The notes under the pieces were generated by a model. That model was given only the letters and a program-made list of their open reading frames with translations. It made no database searches and was not told where the DNA came from. The position numbers were made by a program, and so were the translations under genes. This document shows positions 24,966 through 34,186 of a stretch of DNA of 64,000 nt, piece by piece. Each line of letters begins with the position of its first letter. The stretch's first letter is position 1. Source of the DNA: Pseudolabrys sp. FHR47 (GTDB lineage: Bacteria > Pseudomonadota > Alphaproteobacteria > Rhizobiales > Xanthobacteraceae); contig NZ_CP039740.1 in NCBI RefSeq assembly GCF_005153485.1, positions 3,289,001-3,353,000 of the forward strand. The letters are read 5' to 3'.

Positions 24966-25167
24966 TGCAGTCCCCTATTCCGTCCCGGCCTACCGTCTCG
25001 CTACGGTATCAATGTGCTGTCGAACCCCAAACCTCGCTCACCAAACTGTACTCGATACCCACGGACCTGCCGGATCGGTGCTTATGATTAAAGGGGCCGC
25101 AAGGTTAACGCTCTGCTAACGCGGCCGCCCTAAAGTCGGGCCAAGCGCCGAGTTTGTCCCAAGTACC

Positions 25168-26142
25168 ATGATCAAGCCGCCCAGCATTTCACCGATCGAC
25201 GGCCTCGTCGACCTCGCCTGCCGCGACGGCGTCGATGTGCGCCCGACGCTGCTACGCGTTCTCACCGACCTTTATGTGCAAAAGCCGGCGCATAGCGCCG
25301 ACGAGATCACGCAGTATGTCGAACTGGCACTCGGCCTTATCGACTCTGTCGACGACACCACCCGCACGGCGGTCGCCGCCAGCCTGGCGCATTATCCGGC
25401 GGCGCCCCCCGCCATCCTCGCCAAGCTCGGCCTCGCGGACAGCGTGCCGGCCCCGCGCCCTGCCCTGCCTGAAGTAACAGCCCTGCCCGAGTTCACATTC
25501 GCCCCCGAAGCCACGCTCGTGCCGGAAGCCCCGTCGGCCGACCTCGCTCCTGCCGAACTACCGGCAGTATCGATCGCTGCCGCCAACCTAACCGACGTTT
25601 TCCTCGACGCGTCTCCCGCCGACCGCCGGCTGATCCTTGCCAATCTCGATGTCGTGGCCAACCCGGCGGCGCTGATCGCGCCGCTGCCGGACGACAAAGT
25701 CGCGCGTCTGGAGCAGGCCGCGCTGCACCGCGAGCCCGCGACCTTTGCCCGCGTCGTCGAAAAGGCGCTCGGCATCGATGGCGAACTCGCCCGCCGCATC
25801 GTCGACGACAATTCCGGCGAACCCATCGTCATCATGGCGCGTGCACTCGGCATCAAGGCAGCGGTGCTGCAGCGAATCCTGTTGTTCCTCAATCCTGCGA
25901 TTGGTCAATCGGTCGAGCGCGTCTTCGACCTCGCCGTACTCTATGACGAGATTTCACTGGCAGCCGCCTGCCACATGGTCGCGTTGTGGCGGCAGGATGC
26001 GCCGGCCGCGCAAACGCCGCATAAGGGCCGTCACGAGCCGATGTATCAGGAAGACGTGCGCGCGGTGCGCCGACCACTGGCGCGAGAGAGTCGTCGTGCC
26101 GATCCGCGCGAGACCGCGGCGCCTCACAAGGCGGTCCGCTAA
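25168..26142 (+). CDS. DUF2336 domain protein
   Basis: 324 residues, almost wholly helical. The N-terminal 90 residues (DGLVDLACRDGVDVRPTLL; TRTAVAASLAHY) and the C-terminal part (LARRIVDDNSGEPIVIMARA) show the HEAT-like repeats of the DUF2336 family, split by an Ala/Pro-rich linker at residues 95-140. The family is common in alphaproteobacteria and of unknown function. The C-terminal tail is basic. No operon partner on this strand. Confidence 0.85.
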   Translation: MIKPPSISPIDGLVDLACRDGVDVRPTLLRVLTDLYVQKPAHSADEITQYVELALGLIDSVDDTTRTAVAASLAHYPAAPPAILAKLGLADSVPAPRPALPEVTALPEFTFAPEATLVPEAPSADLAPAELPAVSIAAANLTDVFLDASPADRRLILANLDVVANPAALIAPLPDDKVARLEQAALHREPATFARVVEKALGIDGELARRIVDDNSGEPIVIMARALGIKAAVLQRILLFLNPAIGQSVERVFDLAVLYDEISLAAACHMVALWRQDAPAAQTPHKGRHEPMYQEDVRAVRRPLARESRRADPRETAAPHKAVR

Positions 26143-26151
26143 CGTCCGCGC

Positions 26152-26502
26152 CTAAGCGACAACCTGATCGAGAAAGTGCCGCCCGGCGCGATCTTCGGAT
26201 TCGACAATCCAAACATCGGGATCGAAGCGGATTTCCTTCTGCAGCCGGGCGTCGATATCCGCTTCCGGGGCCGGCCCCTCGCGGCCAACGACAATACTGA
26301 AAGCGCGGTCGGTCGGGGTATCGTCGGTGAACGCGGTTTGCGGCGCCGGCCCGTACAAAATGGCAGTACCGTCCAGCCGGTTGACGACGATGAAGATCGC
26401 GCCTGCTTCTTCAGCCCCGCGCTTGCGCACGACGGCGAAGGCGCCTTCGATATTGCAGCGGCGCACATAGGCCGCGACCCAGATGCTCGATTTCAGCCGC
26501 AT
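26152..26502 (-). CDS. DUF1491 family protein
   Basis: 116 residues: MRLKSSIWVAAYVRRCN at the start, GAFAVVRKRGAEEAGAIFI in the middle and DARLQKEIRFDPDVWIVE towards the end, the DUF1491 pattern. Function unknown. ATG at 26500-26502 matches the family's usual start. It lies 38 bases after the peptidoglycan-binding protein on the same strand and may share its transcript. Confidence 0.88.
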   Translation of the reverse strand: MRLKSSIWVAAYVRRCNIEGAFAVVRKRGAEEAGAIFIVVNRLDGTAILYGPAPQTAFTDDTPTDRAFSIVVGREGPAPEADIDARLQKEIRFDPDVWIVESEDRAGRHFLDQVVA

Positions 26503-26540
26503 GCGCCTGACTAGCACGCCCCGGCGCCGACAATCGACCG

Positions 26541-27287
26541 TTATTCGAGCGGCCGGCCCGTCATCGCCGACAGTTCTCGCACGAAGCGATCCGAAATCTG
26601 GCCGGTCACCGGCAGTTTACGGTCGCGCTCGAACTTCTCGATCGCCGCCCGCGTCGCCGCGTCGAAATTGCCGGTCGGCTTGATCTGGCCGTAGCCGAAA
26701 TCCGCCAGCGCCCTTTGCACGGCAAGCACGCGCGGCGACGGCGCGATCAAGTCGGCGATCGGGTCACGGCGCGGCTGTTGCGGCATCGGCGCGGCACCGG
26801 TCGACGTCGAAGCCCGCATGATGCGCAGCAGCTCCTCCGGCGCGTTGGGATCGATCTTGACCCCCGCCGCTTGGGCGAAATCGCGCGCACCGGCATCTGT
26901 TTTAGCACCCCAGATTCCGTCAGCCGTGCCGTCATAGAAACCGCGGCGAGTGAGTTCGCGCTGGATCTCCGCAATCGTCTGCACGCGGTTGAGCGTCGGC
27001 GCCAGCGGTTGAGCGACCGCCGGCAAGGCTTGCACCGGCGGCACGCGGGTCGGCTGCGCGACGACCGGTTCCGGCGCAGTGACAGCGGCCGGCCGCGCCG
27101 CGAAGAACGGCGCCGGATGCGGGCCCTTCTGCATGATCAGCGCGTTGACGAAGATGATCACGGTCGCCGTGCCACCCAGAAGTACACCCACGAACTCGCG
27201 CGGATGCGCGAGGATCAGACGGCCGATACCGTTGGATGTAGGCTCGTCCACCTGGGCAACCGCTGCTCGGCTCTTTCGCTTACGCAC
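26541..27287 (-). CDS. Peptidoglycan-binding-domain membrane protein
   Basis: 248 residues: a basic cytoplasmic start, one membrane span (about 30-52, EFVGVLLGGTATVIIFVNALI), a Pro/Ala linker, then two peptidoglycan-binding-1 repeats (IQRELTRRGFYDGTADGIWG at about 107; VQRALADFGYGQIKPTG at about 190). It would tether the inner membrane to the wall. Its start overlaps the histidine kinase stop by eight bases, so the two are coupled and may work together in envelope sensing (inference). Confidence 0.88.
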   Translation of the reverse strand: MRKRKSRAAVAQVDEPTSNGIGRLILAHPREFVGVLLGGTATVIIFVNALIMQKGPHPAPFFAARPAAVTAPEPVVAQPTRVPPVQALPAVAQPLAPTLNRVQTIAEIQRELTRRGFYDGTADGIWGAKTDAGARDFAQAAGVKIDPNAPEELLRIMRASTSTGAAPMPQQPRRDPIADLIAPSPRVLAVQRALADFGYGQIKPTGNFDAATRAAIEKFERDRKLPVTGQISDRFVRELSAMTGRPLE

Positions 27288-29103
27288 TTTTCTTCACCAG
27301 TACTTTGGCGGCCGCGGCGAGATCGCCGGCCCGCTCCGTCACCAGCCGGATCGGATCGGCCGGAGGTTTATGTCCTTCGCAATCAATTGGCAGGCGAACG
27401 GTAACCCGCGTGCCTTCGCCGAGCCGGCTGCGGATATCGATCTCACCGCCGTGCAATTTGACGAGCCCCTTCACGATCGACAGGCCGAGGCCGGTACCAT
27501 CGTGACGGCGGTCATAGGTCCCGCGCGCCTGGAAGAAGGCTTCGCCGAGCCGCGGCAGGTCTGCTTCGCCAATACCGACGCCAGTGTCCTCGACGGCGAC
27601 TGCGATGTGGCTGCCGTCGCGCTGGGCGCTGACGGTGACGCTGCCGCCGCGCGGCGTGAACTTGATGGCGTTCGACATAAGATTGATGAGGATCTGGTTG
27701 AAGGCGCGGCGATCGCCGACAATTTCCGGCAGATCGGGCGCCAGATTTGCCTTGAGTTCGACGCCCGTATCGCGCGCCTTAAGCGCGAGCAGGTCGCAGC
27801 AGCCGGTGACGACCGGCCCCGGCGCAAAGGGCTCCGGCGTGATTTCGAAGTTACCGGTTTCCATCTTCGACATGTCGAGAATGCCGTTCACCACCGAGAG
27901 CAAGTGATGCCCGGATTCGTTGATCAGCCGCGCATATTCGAACTGTCGCTCCGGCTGCACGACCAAATCCTGCTTGGTCAGCATCTCGGAGAAGCCGATA
28001 ATTGCGTTTAGCGGCGTGCGCAGCTCGTGGCTCATCGTGGCCAGGAAGCGGCTCTTCGACAGGCTGGCGCGTTCCTGCTCCGCCCGCGCGATCTCCATTG
28101 CCTGCTCGTGGACCTTGCGCTCGCTGATGTCGCGCATCACGGCAACGACTTCGCGCTCGCTTTCGAGCGTCCCGCTGGCGTCTTCGAACGGCCGGCAGCG
28201 CATCTCGACCCAGATAAAACGGTTGGCCTCGACACCATCGCCGCCACGGCGAATGCGGAATTCGACCGACCGGTCCTCGCCATGGGCCGACGCATCGGCC
28301 AGCGCCGTCAGGAAAGCCGGGCGATCGGCGACATGGACGTGGTCGAACAGGCCATGCCCGGTTAAGGCCCCGGGTGCTGTCCCGAACAGTGTCTCGGCAG
28401 CCGGCGAGATGAACAACACCGCACCGTTCCTGTCGTGGCGCGTGATCACGTCGATCATATTGCGCGCGAGCAGACGATAGCGATCTTCTTCGGCGTAGCG
28501 CAGCCAGACGCTGGTCCGCGCCAGTTGCTCGGCGCCGAGCGCCAAACCGGTGGCGTAGAGTGCAGCCGACACCACGCCGAACGCAGCGAGCGCGCCGGGT
28601 TCGCTGATCGAGGCCGCCGGCGGCAGCAGATCATAGGCGCCGGCGAGCAGCACCAAGCCGGCGGCGGCGAGCGCGAAAATCGACGCTAGGGCAACGACGC
28701 GACGCGACGCCGACAGCGACGCCTCAAGCGGCACCACGACGAGCCAGATCGCAGCGAAGGAGGCGATGCCGCCGTTAAACATCGCAACCGCCGTGACGAG
28801 CCCCGTCAGCGCCAGCGATGACAGCACATGAGCAGCCTCGTAGCGGCCGGTGCGCGACAGGAAGTAGGCGATCAGGATCGGCGCCACGAGCCAGGCGAAA
28901 ACGCCGAGTTCGAGCGCACTCGGGACGCCACGGAACGCAATGAACACGGGGAAGGCCGCGAGCGCCACGACGCTCACGATCACACGCGGCGCGATGAAGG
29001 CGCGATGACGCGCGGCCGTCAGCGCATCCTGGCGGGCGGCCGGATACACCAACGCATCGACATATTGCCACAGTGGAGTGAGAACGCTCACTGTCCCTGT
29101 CAC
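27280..29103 (-). CDS. PAS sensor histidine kinase with six-span membrane sensor
   Basis: 607 residues. Residues about 38-195 contain roughly six membrane spans; a PAS/PAC domain follows (LLARNMIDVITRHDRNG), then HisKA with the H-box SHELRTPLNAIIGFSE and HATPase with N-box, GVGIGEADLP and GTGLGLSIVKG. The layout resembles PleC/DivJ-type cell-cycle kinases of alphaproteobacteria; assignment to one of these is uncertain. GTG at 29101-29103 is preceded by AGGA; a second GTG is four codons in. It is coupled to the peptidoglycan-binding protein downstream. Confidence 0.92.
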   Translation of the reverse strand: MTGTVSVLTPLWQYVDALVYPAARQDALTAARHRAFIAPRVIVSVVALAAFPVFIAFRGVPSALELGVFAWLVAPILIAYFLSRTGRYEAAHVLSSLALTGLVTAVAMFNGGIASFAAIWLVVVPLEASLSASRRVVALASIFALAAAGLVLLAGAYDLLPPAASISEPGALAAFGVVSAALYATGLALGAEQLARTSVWLRYAEEDRYRLLARNMIDVITRHDRNGAVLFISPAAETLFGTAPGALTGHGLFDHVHVADRPAFLTALADASAHGEDRSVEFRIRRGGDGVEANRFIWVEMRCRPFEDASGTLESEREVVAVMRDISERKVHEQAMEIARAEQERASLSKSRFLATMSHELRTPLNAIIGFSEMLTKQDLVVQPERQFEYARLINESGHHLLSVVNGILDMSKMETGNFEITPEPFAPGPVVTGCCDLLALKARDTGVELKANLAPDLPEIVGDRRAFNQILINLMSNAIKFTPRGGSVTVSAQRDGSHIAVAVEDTGVGIGEADLPRLGEAFFQARGTYDRRHDGTGLGLSIVKGLVKLHGGEIDIRSRLGEGTRVTVRLPIDCEGHKPPADPIRLVTERAGDLAAAAKVLVKKSA

Positions 29104-29528
29104 ACGTCCTTTTGCAGACGCGCCCCTTATTCGAGCCGCGACCTTAGGGGGCGGTGGCTTAAGCGAAAGCTAAGGAGGCAGGCCGGGAGCGGCGGCGGCC
29201 GGACAAGCGGCGCGGACATCACCGCTATTCGGCTCCCATGGTGAAATTTCGGTTGCCATCGAGGCTCAACAGCACGTTAAGCTGGAGAAATGTTACCGGC
29301 GCAGTAACCATGGGAAACGCATGTCCGACGCGGTGGCGCCGGGGTCAAACGGGATTCGCTAAAATTTTAGTCAAATGCGGGCTTGTACAAGTTTCAGCAA
29401 ATTCGAGTCTAACTTGCGGCAAGTTTGATCCAAATGCGCGCTTCCTCGCGAAGGACAGGTTCAAGCCTGTCTGCTAAATTTGAATACAAGGCGGCGCAAA
29501 AGCCGTCGGGGACGATAATGGGTGGGTC
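29104..29528. other. Intergenic stretch with AT-rich palindrome
   Basis: A 425-base divergent gap. It contains the perfect 12-base palindrome CTAAAATTTTAG at 29359-29370 in an AT-rich patch, a possible regulator site for the DUF5330 gene. No gene or terminator was recognised. Confidence 0.45.
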
Positions 29529-29975
29529 ATGTTCTTCCTGTTGCGGATGGCCTTCTGGCTGACGATCGTATGCGTGCTCTTGCCGGGATCCGGCGAAAAG
29601 GCGCAGTCGCCTGAGGCAAAAATCGACGCGGTTCAAGCGATGACCTTCGCTGGCGCCGCCGTGTCGGACATGCGCGGCTTCTGCGAGCGCAATCCGGAAG
29701 CCTGCGTCGTCGGCGGCAAGGTCGCGACCGCGATCGGCCATCGCGCCGAGGCCGGCGCGCGCACCATCATCGATTTCGTCAGCAATCAGATCGCCGACAG
29801 CAAGCCGGCGCCGGCCGAGGAACCGGCCCGTATCGTCGGCGTCTCGACCACCGGCGCGCTCGGTACTTCCATCCATCACGGCACGCTGACGGCCACCGAC
29901 CTCAAGCCCGCCTGGCATGCCCCGGTACCGCTGCCGCCGCGCCGCGAAGTCCGCGCCGGCCGCCCGGCGGTGTAA
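29529..29975 (+). CDS. DUF5330 family exported protein
   Basis: 148 residues with an N-terminal signal/anchor (FFLLRMAFWLTIVCVLLP), then MRGFCERNPEACVVGGKVATA, whose paired Cys and GxxxA helix are typical of DUF5330. The C-terminus is Pro-rich. Function unknown. It is separate from the SufE gene by 138 bases. Confidence 0.82.
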   Translation: MFFLLRMAFWLTIVCVLLPGSGEKAQSPEAKIDAVQAMTFAGAAVSDMRGFCERNPEACVVGGKVATAIGHRAEAGARTIIDFVSNQIADSKPAPAEEPARIVGVSTTGALGTSIHHGTLTATDLKPAWHAPVPLPPRREVRAGRPAV

Positions 29976-30113
29976 GTCCTCGTCCGAAAGGCTCTAGACG
30001 GGCGGTAGGAGAGATCGCACCGCCCGGTTTGGCCTTCGGCCCGATCAGCCTATATACGGTTCGCAAAGAGCCGCACCGGGAGACCGGCGCGGTCGACACT
30101 CTGACCGCGAGCC

Positions 30114-30542
30114 ATGACCCAGATCGACGACATTGTTGAGAATTTCGCCCTGCTCGACGAGTGGGACGACCGCTATCGCTATGTCATCGAACTCGGCCGC
30201 GTACTGCCGCCAATGGCTGAATCCGACCACACCGAAGCCAACAAGGTGCAGGGCTGTGCCAGCCAGGTCTGGCTCAAGACGAAAATCGCGCCGAACGGTC
30301 CCGGCGGCCCAGTCATGACTTTCGAGGGCGACAGTGACGCGCATATCGTGCGTGGCCTCGTTGCCATTCTTCTCGCGCTGTATTCGGGCAAGTCCGCGCG
30401 GGACATCCTCGCCACCGATGCGCTGGCGCTGTTCGACCGCATCGGCCTGCGCGAAAATCTCACCCCGCAGCGTTCCAACGGCCTGCGCTCGATGGTCGAG
30501 CGCGTCCGGGCCGAGGCCAGCGCCGCGCTCGCTGCCGCCTGA
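30114..30542 (+). CDS. sufE: SufE family sulfur acceptor
   Basis: 142 residues. YVIELGRVLPPM and KVQGCASQVWLKTK contain the conserved Cys (about residue 45) that accepts persulfide from the cysteine desulfurase SufS; TPQRSNGLRSMVERVRAEA is the conserved C-terminal helix. Normal length for the family. It stands away from any suf operon, which is common for one of two sufE copies in this order. Confidence 0.93.
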   Translation: MTQIDDIVENFALLDEWDDRYRYVIELGRVLPPMAESDHTEANKVQGCASQVWLKTKIAPNGPGGPVMTFEGDSDAHIVRGLVAILLALYSGKSARDILATDALALFDRIGLRENLTPQRSNGLRSMVERVRAEASAALAAA

Positions 30543-30552
30543 CACGGCCTTT

Positions 30553-31251
30553 TCATTCGACGCAAAATGCCGAGCCATCGGCAAGCCACGTACGGACAGG
30601 TGCATGGTCACGCCCGCGCGCCTGCGCCATGTAGCCATAGTGGCGCGCCAGCCGATCAAGGGCGAGTTGCAGCACCACCTTGCCGGAGCGCGCCGGCCAC
30701 CCGCGAGTGCGCTCCAGGTCTTCCAGACCCTTGAGAAAGCAACAAAGATCGATGAGTAACCCCGAAAACTCCGGCCCGACCGCCTCCAGAGCGGCATTGA
30801 CACGCTGGCGGGCCGCGATGGTGCCATCCGTCATGGCGCCGGCGCGCCCCGGCGCCGCGCGCCGATCCGACGATATCGGGCTCGACCAGTCCGCCGTGGT
30901 CCGCGGCATCATCTGAGCACGGGTGAAATCGGCCCGCAGCCGCTCACCGGCCTGCAATTGATGCGGCGCGATCAGAGCTTGGCCGTCGCGGCCCCGGCGC
31001 CGGGCCAGCCAGACCAGCGGGCTTTCGGACTCGTCAACCGTGACCCGCTGCAGACCAGTCGGCGTACCGATGACCTGGTCGCGAAGCGAAAGATGCGCGG
31101 CACGCAGTTCCCCGATATCCGGGGACACCGCTGCGCGCGACAAGTGGAGACTGGATGATGACGCGGCCCCGGAGCCGCGCTCTGCCGACACGGAATTCGA
31201 AGCATCGGGCTCGGCTGATGCGGCAGCGGCCTTCGACGACGGAGCGTTCAT
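30553..31251 (-). CDS. DUF6456 domain protein
   Basis: 232 residues. The C-terminal 110 residues (GTIAARQRVNAALEAVGPEF, then LLIDLCCFLKGLEDLER and LALDRLARHYGY) form the helical DUF6456 domain; the N-terminus is Ser/Ala-rich, followed by SPLVWLARRRGRDGQALI. AAAGGA precedes the ATG. The domain resembles helical DNA-associated regions, but its role is not known. It lies downstream of mucR on the same strand, separated by the mucR terminator. Confidence 0.82.
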   Translation of the reverse strand: MNAPSSKAAAASAEPDASNSVSAERGSGAASSSSLHLSRAAVSPDIGELRAAHLSLRDQVIGTPTGLQRVTVDESESPLVWLARRRGRDGQALIAPHQLQAGERLRADFTRAQMMPRTTADWSSPISSDRRAAPGRAGAMTDGTIAARQRVNAALEAVGPEFSGLLIDLCCFLKGLEDLERTRGWPARSGKVVLQLALDRLARHYGYMAQARGRDHAPVRTWLADGSAFCVE

Positions 31252-31330
31252 GAGTATCCATCCTTTCCTAGGATGTCATACCCATAACGCAGCATGGATC
31301 GCCACGCAAGGACTATCGTCTTATTGGTGT

Positions 31331-31363
31331 ACAAACAAAGCCCGCGGCACTGTTGCCGCGGGC
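31331..31363 (-). terminator. mucR terminator
   Basis: On the minus strand a 10-bp perfect stem (GCCCGCGGCA/TGCCGCGGGC) with loop ACAG runs into TTTGTTTGT, about 22 bases after the mucR stop. Confidence 0.85.
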
Positions 31364-31384
31364 CGCAAAGCCGGCGCAGGCGGG

Positions 31385-31804
31385 TTATTTCGAGCGGCGG
31401 CGGCGCTGCTGGCCCAGCCCCATTTCCTTCGCCAGTTGCGAACGCGCGGCGGCGTAGTTCGGCGCCACCATCGGATAATCGGGACCAAGGCCCCATTTCT
31501 CGCGATATTGTTCGGGCGTCATGTTGTACTGCGTGCGCAGATGGCGTTTGAGAGATTTGAACTTCTTGCCGTCCTCGAGACACACGATGTGCTCGGGCGT
31601 GATCGACTTCTTCACCGAGACCGCCGGCTTCAGCGGCTCGGCAGCTACCTCGCCGGCCTTGCCGGAGACGCCCGACAGCGCCGCATGTACTTGATTGATC
31701 AGCGCCGGAATATCGGAGGCAGCAACGCTGTTGTTGCTGACATAGGCCGAAACAATCGATGCCGTCAGTTCGATAAAATTACCGGGATTGTTCGTGTCGC
31801 TCAT
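31385..31804 (-). CDS. mucR: MucR/Ros family regulator
   Basis: 139 residues. The N-terminal helical oligomerisation region precedes the Ros/MucR DNA-binding domain ([19 protein letters not shown], then [18 protein letters not shown]). MucR proteins silence many genes by binding AT-rich DNA and often repress themselves. Of the four canonical zinc ligands only Cys75 and His88 are present; the others are Asp78 and Tyr93. This matches the zinc-independent Ros/MucR subgroup known in rhizobia. The long AT-rich leader upstream fits autoregulation. Confidence 0.95.
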   Translation of the reverse strand: MSDTNNPGNFIELTASIVSAYVSNNSVAASDIPALINQVHAALSGVSGKAGEVAAEPLKPAVSVKKSITPEHIVCLEDGKKFKSLKRHLRTQYNMTPEQYREKWGLGPDYPMVAPNYAAARSQLAKEMGLGQQRRRRSK

Positions 31805-32157
31805 CGTTGATGTCTCACCCCATCGCGTGGCACGTGGCCACCATCCCGCCGCCCGCCCCTAAACCCACCAGCAACAGACATGACCGAAGGTCTTGCGACC
31901 CCCGTCCCTCGTCCCGCACCAATTTCGGGCTACTGTATTATTATTATTTATTTTTACTAGCAGACCACAAGCATTGCAAGTCGATCCCGGCCAAGAACCA
32001 ATAGAACCAAGTCTTCGCAGTGATGTTATTGAATATATGCAGAATTATTATCTCGGATCGAAGACGAGGCAAAATATCCGCCGTCAGCCATCTCCATAAC
32101 CGGAGGGGACGCCGATTCGCTCATGGGGCCGGAAAAGCGTTTGGAGCCGGAAAAGCG
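31805..32157. promoter_or_regulatory. AT-rich mucR leader
   Basis: A 350-base gap with no gene. Around 31930-31965 it contains runs of TATTATTATTATTTATTTTT, a T-A-step-rich tract that is unusual in this genome and is the kind of target MucR binds. It also contains the sequence upstream of which the next gene (32158) ends. Confidence 0.5.
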
Positions 32158-33192
32158 TCAGGAGGTCTTTTCGAGGTGCGCGCGCAATTCGTTGATAGAT
32201 GCAAAGCGCAAGGTGCCCTGCGGCAGTTCCGCCTCGATCGAGCCGTCGACATACAAGGTGTAGCCCATTCCATCTACGACCCCCGACTTGAGGATCGGCA
32301 CTGTGCGTGGCTCCTCGACCGGCGGCTCTTCCCGCTCGACCTCGGACTCGGATGGTTCGTGAACCGGCTCTGACGCCTCGACGCGCGGTGGCTTGACGTC
32401 GGGCGTCTTTGTCCCCTTGGGCGCCTCCGGCTCCGCCGGCCACATCGCGTCGAAATAGCTGCGTTCGGGTTTGTCGGTGGAGGCTTCCGCCGTCACTCGG
32501 CTGCGCGGCGGCGCAAAGACGGAAGGCTCTGGCTCAACGGGCTCGGTCGCATCACTACGCTTTTCGGCGTCGTCCCATTCGCCCGCTTCGGCCAATTCGG
32601 CTGCTTCCTCGGCGTGGACTTCGCTGTGGCTGGGGCGGGAACGGTCCAGGCGATCGAGATCAGGAGTCTCCGCCGGATTGGGCAAGGACGGAGCGCCGAA
32701 CACTTCCTCCTGCGGCCGGGGGACAGGCGCTGCCAAGGGAGGCGCAACCGGCGTCGTCACCGGCCGCCGGATCGGGAACGGCGGGGGCAACTCGTCATGC
32801 GAGGGCGGCAGTTCCTCCCGCGGTTCAGGTGCAAAAGGCACCGCCGGTTCGCGCGGCAGCGTCTCGGCAGGCGGCGCGCTTTTCGGCTTGGGGGGAAACG
32901 GCAAGCGGGCCGCGGCTGACGGCAGCGCGGCGCGCCCCGGCAACGGCGGCGAGTCGGCATCGGATGGCTTCGGCGCACGGCTGCTGGCACGGCCATACAT
33001 GTCGGCGAGGTATCGCAACTCGCGCACCACGACGCCAAGCGCGAGCACGATCAACCCGCCGACCATGGCCACCATGCCGGCGATAATCAGCGTATTCCCA
33101 AAGCTGAATTCGTTGATCGGAATGCCATAGCCGATCAGGGCCGCGCCGATCGCGACAAAAAGGGCGCCTACGGCGTAAAGCAGAATCGACAT
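32158..33192 (-). CDS. Membrane protein with long Pro/Glu-rich region
   Basis: 344 residues. Two membrane spans (residues about 4-24 and 33-55) are followed by some 230 residues rich in Pro, Glu and Ala, likely disordered, and a C-terminal domain of 45 residues (VVDGMGYTLYVDGSIEAELP, then FASINELRAHLEK). Proteins with this layout occur next to mucR or sod in related genera. The tail looks like a small folded module in the cytoplasm. Function unknown. Confidence 0.72.
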   Translation of the reverse strand: MSILLYAVGALFVAIGAALIGYGIPINEFSFGNTLIIAGMVAMVGGLIVLALGVVVRELRYLADMYGRASSRAPKPSDADSPPLPGRAALPSAAARLPFPPKPKSAPPAETLPREPAVPFAPEPREELPPSHDELPPPFPIRRPVTTPVAPPLAAPVPRPQEEVFGAPSLPNPAETPDLDRLDRSRPSHSEVHAEEAAELAEAGEWDDAEKRSDATEPVEPEPSVFAPPRSRVTAEASTDKPERSYFDAMWPAEPEAPKGTKTPDVKPPRVEASEPVHEPSESEVEREEPPVEEPRTVPILKSGVVDGMGYTLYVDGSIEAELPQGTLRFASINELRAHLEKTS

Positions 33193-33512
33193 GGCCCGAC
33201 TTCAACCCTCAAAAAATCGGCGGCCAACGCGACGAGGGACCGCTTCAATTCATGCTAAACTATTCTATCGATAAGGAATTCTGGCCTTTTTAAGCGTGAA
33301 CGGCAAGTTCAATATTGGAGAAATAGACAGCGCCGGGCGGCAACCTCGTGAAGCGTCGGCAAAGGACCTGCCATGCGCGCCCGGTAAGCCGTTGCTCTTG
33401 GGGGCGCTGCGGCCTAATTAGCTTACTGACGGAACTCGAACGAGACGTGCCGGTTGCCACCCGGAGCCGGCCAAAATCCGCGTTCAAACGAGAGTGGACC
33501 GAGGAGGTTTTG
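33193..33512. other. Intergenic stretch upstream of sodB
   Basis: A 320-base divergent gap with an AT-rich patch at 33240-33295, probably containing the promoters of both flanking genes. No clear operator, repeat or small gene was found. Confidence 0.4.
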
Positions 33513-34115
33513 ATGTCATTTACGCTGCCCGAGCTGCCCTATTCCTATGACGCGCTGGCGCCCTACATGTCGCGCGAGACGCTCGAATATCACCACGACA
33601 AGCACCACAAGGCCTATGTCGACAACGGCAACAAGCTGCTTGAGGGCTCGGGGCTCGAAGGCAAGTCGCTCGAAGAGATCGTGAAGGGCTCCCACGGCAA
33701 GAATGCCGGCCTCTTCAACAACGCCGGCCAGCATTACAACCACATCCACTTCTGGAAGTGGATGAAGCCGAACGGCGGCGGCGACAAGATTCCGGGCAAG
33801 CTCAAGGCCGCGATCGATTCGGACCTCGGCGGGCTCGACAAGATGAAGGCCGACTTCGCGCAGGCCGGCGCCACGCAGTTCGGTTCGGGCTGGGCCTGGA
33901 TCGAGGTCAAGGGCGGCAAGCTCGCGATCTCGAAGACCCCGAACGGCGAAAACCCGCTGGTCAATGGCGCGACCCCGATCCTGGGCTGCGACGTGTGGGA
34001 GCACTCCTATTACATCGACTATCGCAACCGCCGTCCCGACTATCTCAAGGCCTTCCTCGACCACCTCGTGAACTGGGACTACGTCGAAGAAATGTACGCC
34101 GCCGCCACCAAGTAA
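33513..34115 (+). CDS. sodB: Superoxide dismutase, Fe type
   Basis: 200 residues. Metal ligands are His27, His77, Asp160 and His164 (DVWEHSYYIDY). Gln73 in AGQHYNH occupies the position typical of Fe-containing enzymes, where Mn enzymes have Gly, so the iron form is favoured. It converts superoxide to peroxide and oxygen in the cytoplasm. GAGGAGG lies a few bases before ATG at 33513, well inside a longer open frame. A strong terminator follows, so it is monocistronic. Confidence 0.95.
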   Translation: MSFTLPELPYSYDALAPYMSRETLEYHHDKHHKAYVDNGNKLLEGSGLEGKSLEEIVKGSHGKNAGLFNNAGQHYNHIHFWKWMKPNGGGDKIPGKLKAAIDSDLGGLDKMKADFAQAGATQFGSGWAWIEVKGGKLAISKTPNGENPLVNGATPILGCDVWEHSYYIDYRNRRPDYLKAFLDHLVNWDYVEEMYAAATK

Positions 34116-34135
34116 GGCGCGGCAAGTCATAGAAA

Positions 34136-34164
34136 GGGCGGCGCGAACGGGCGCCGCCCTTTTT
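34136..34164 (+). terminator. sodB terminator
   Basis: Stem GGGCGGCGC/GCGCCGCCC (9 bp, six-base loop) followed by TTTTT, beginning about 20 bases after the sodB stop. Confidence 0.9.
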
Positions 34165-34186
34165 CTTTGCACCCGAGTCAGATCGC

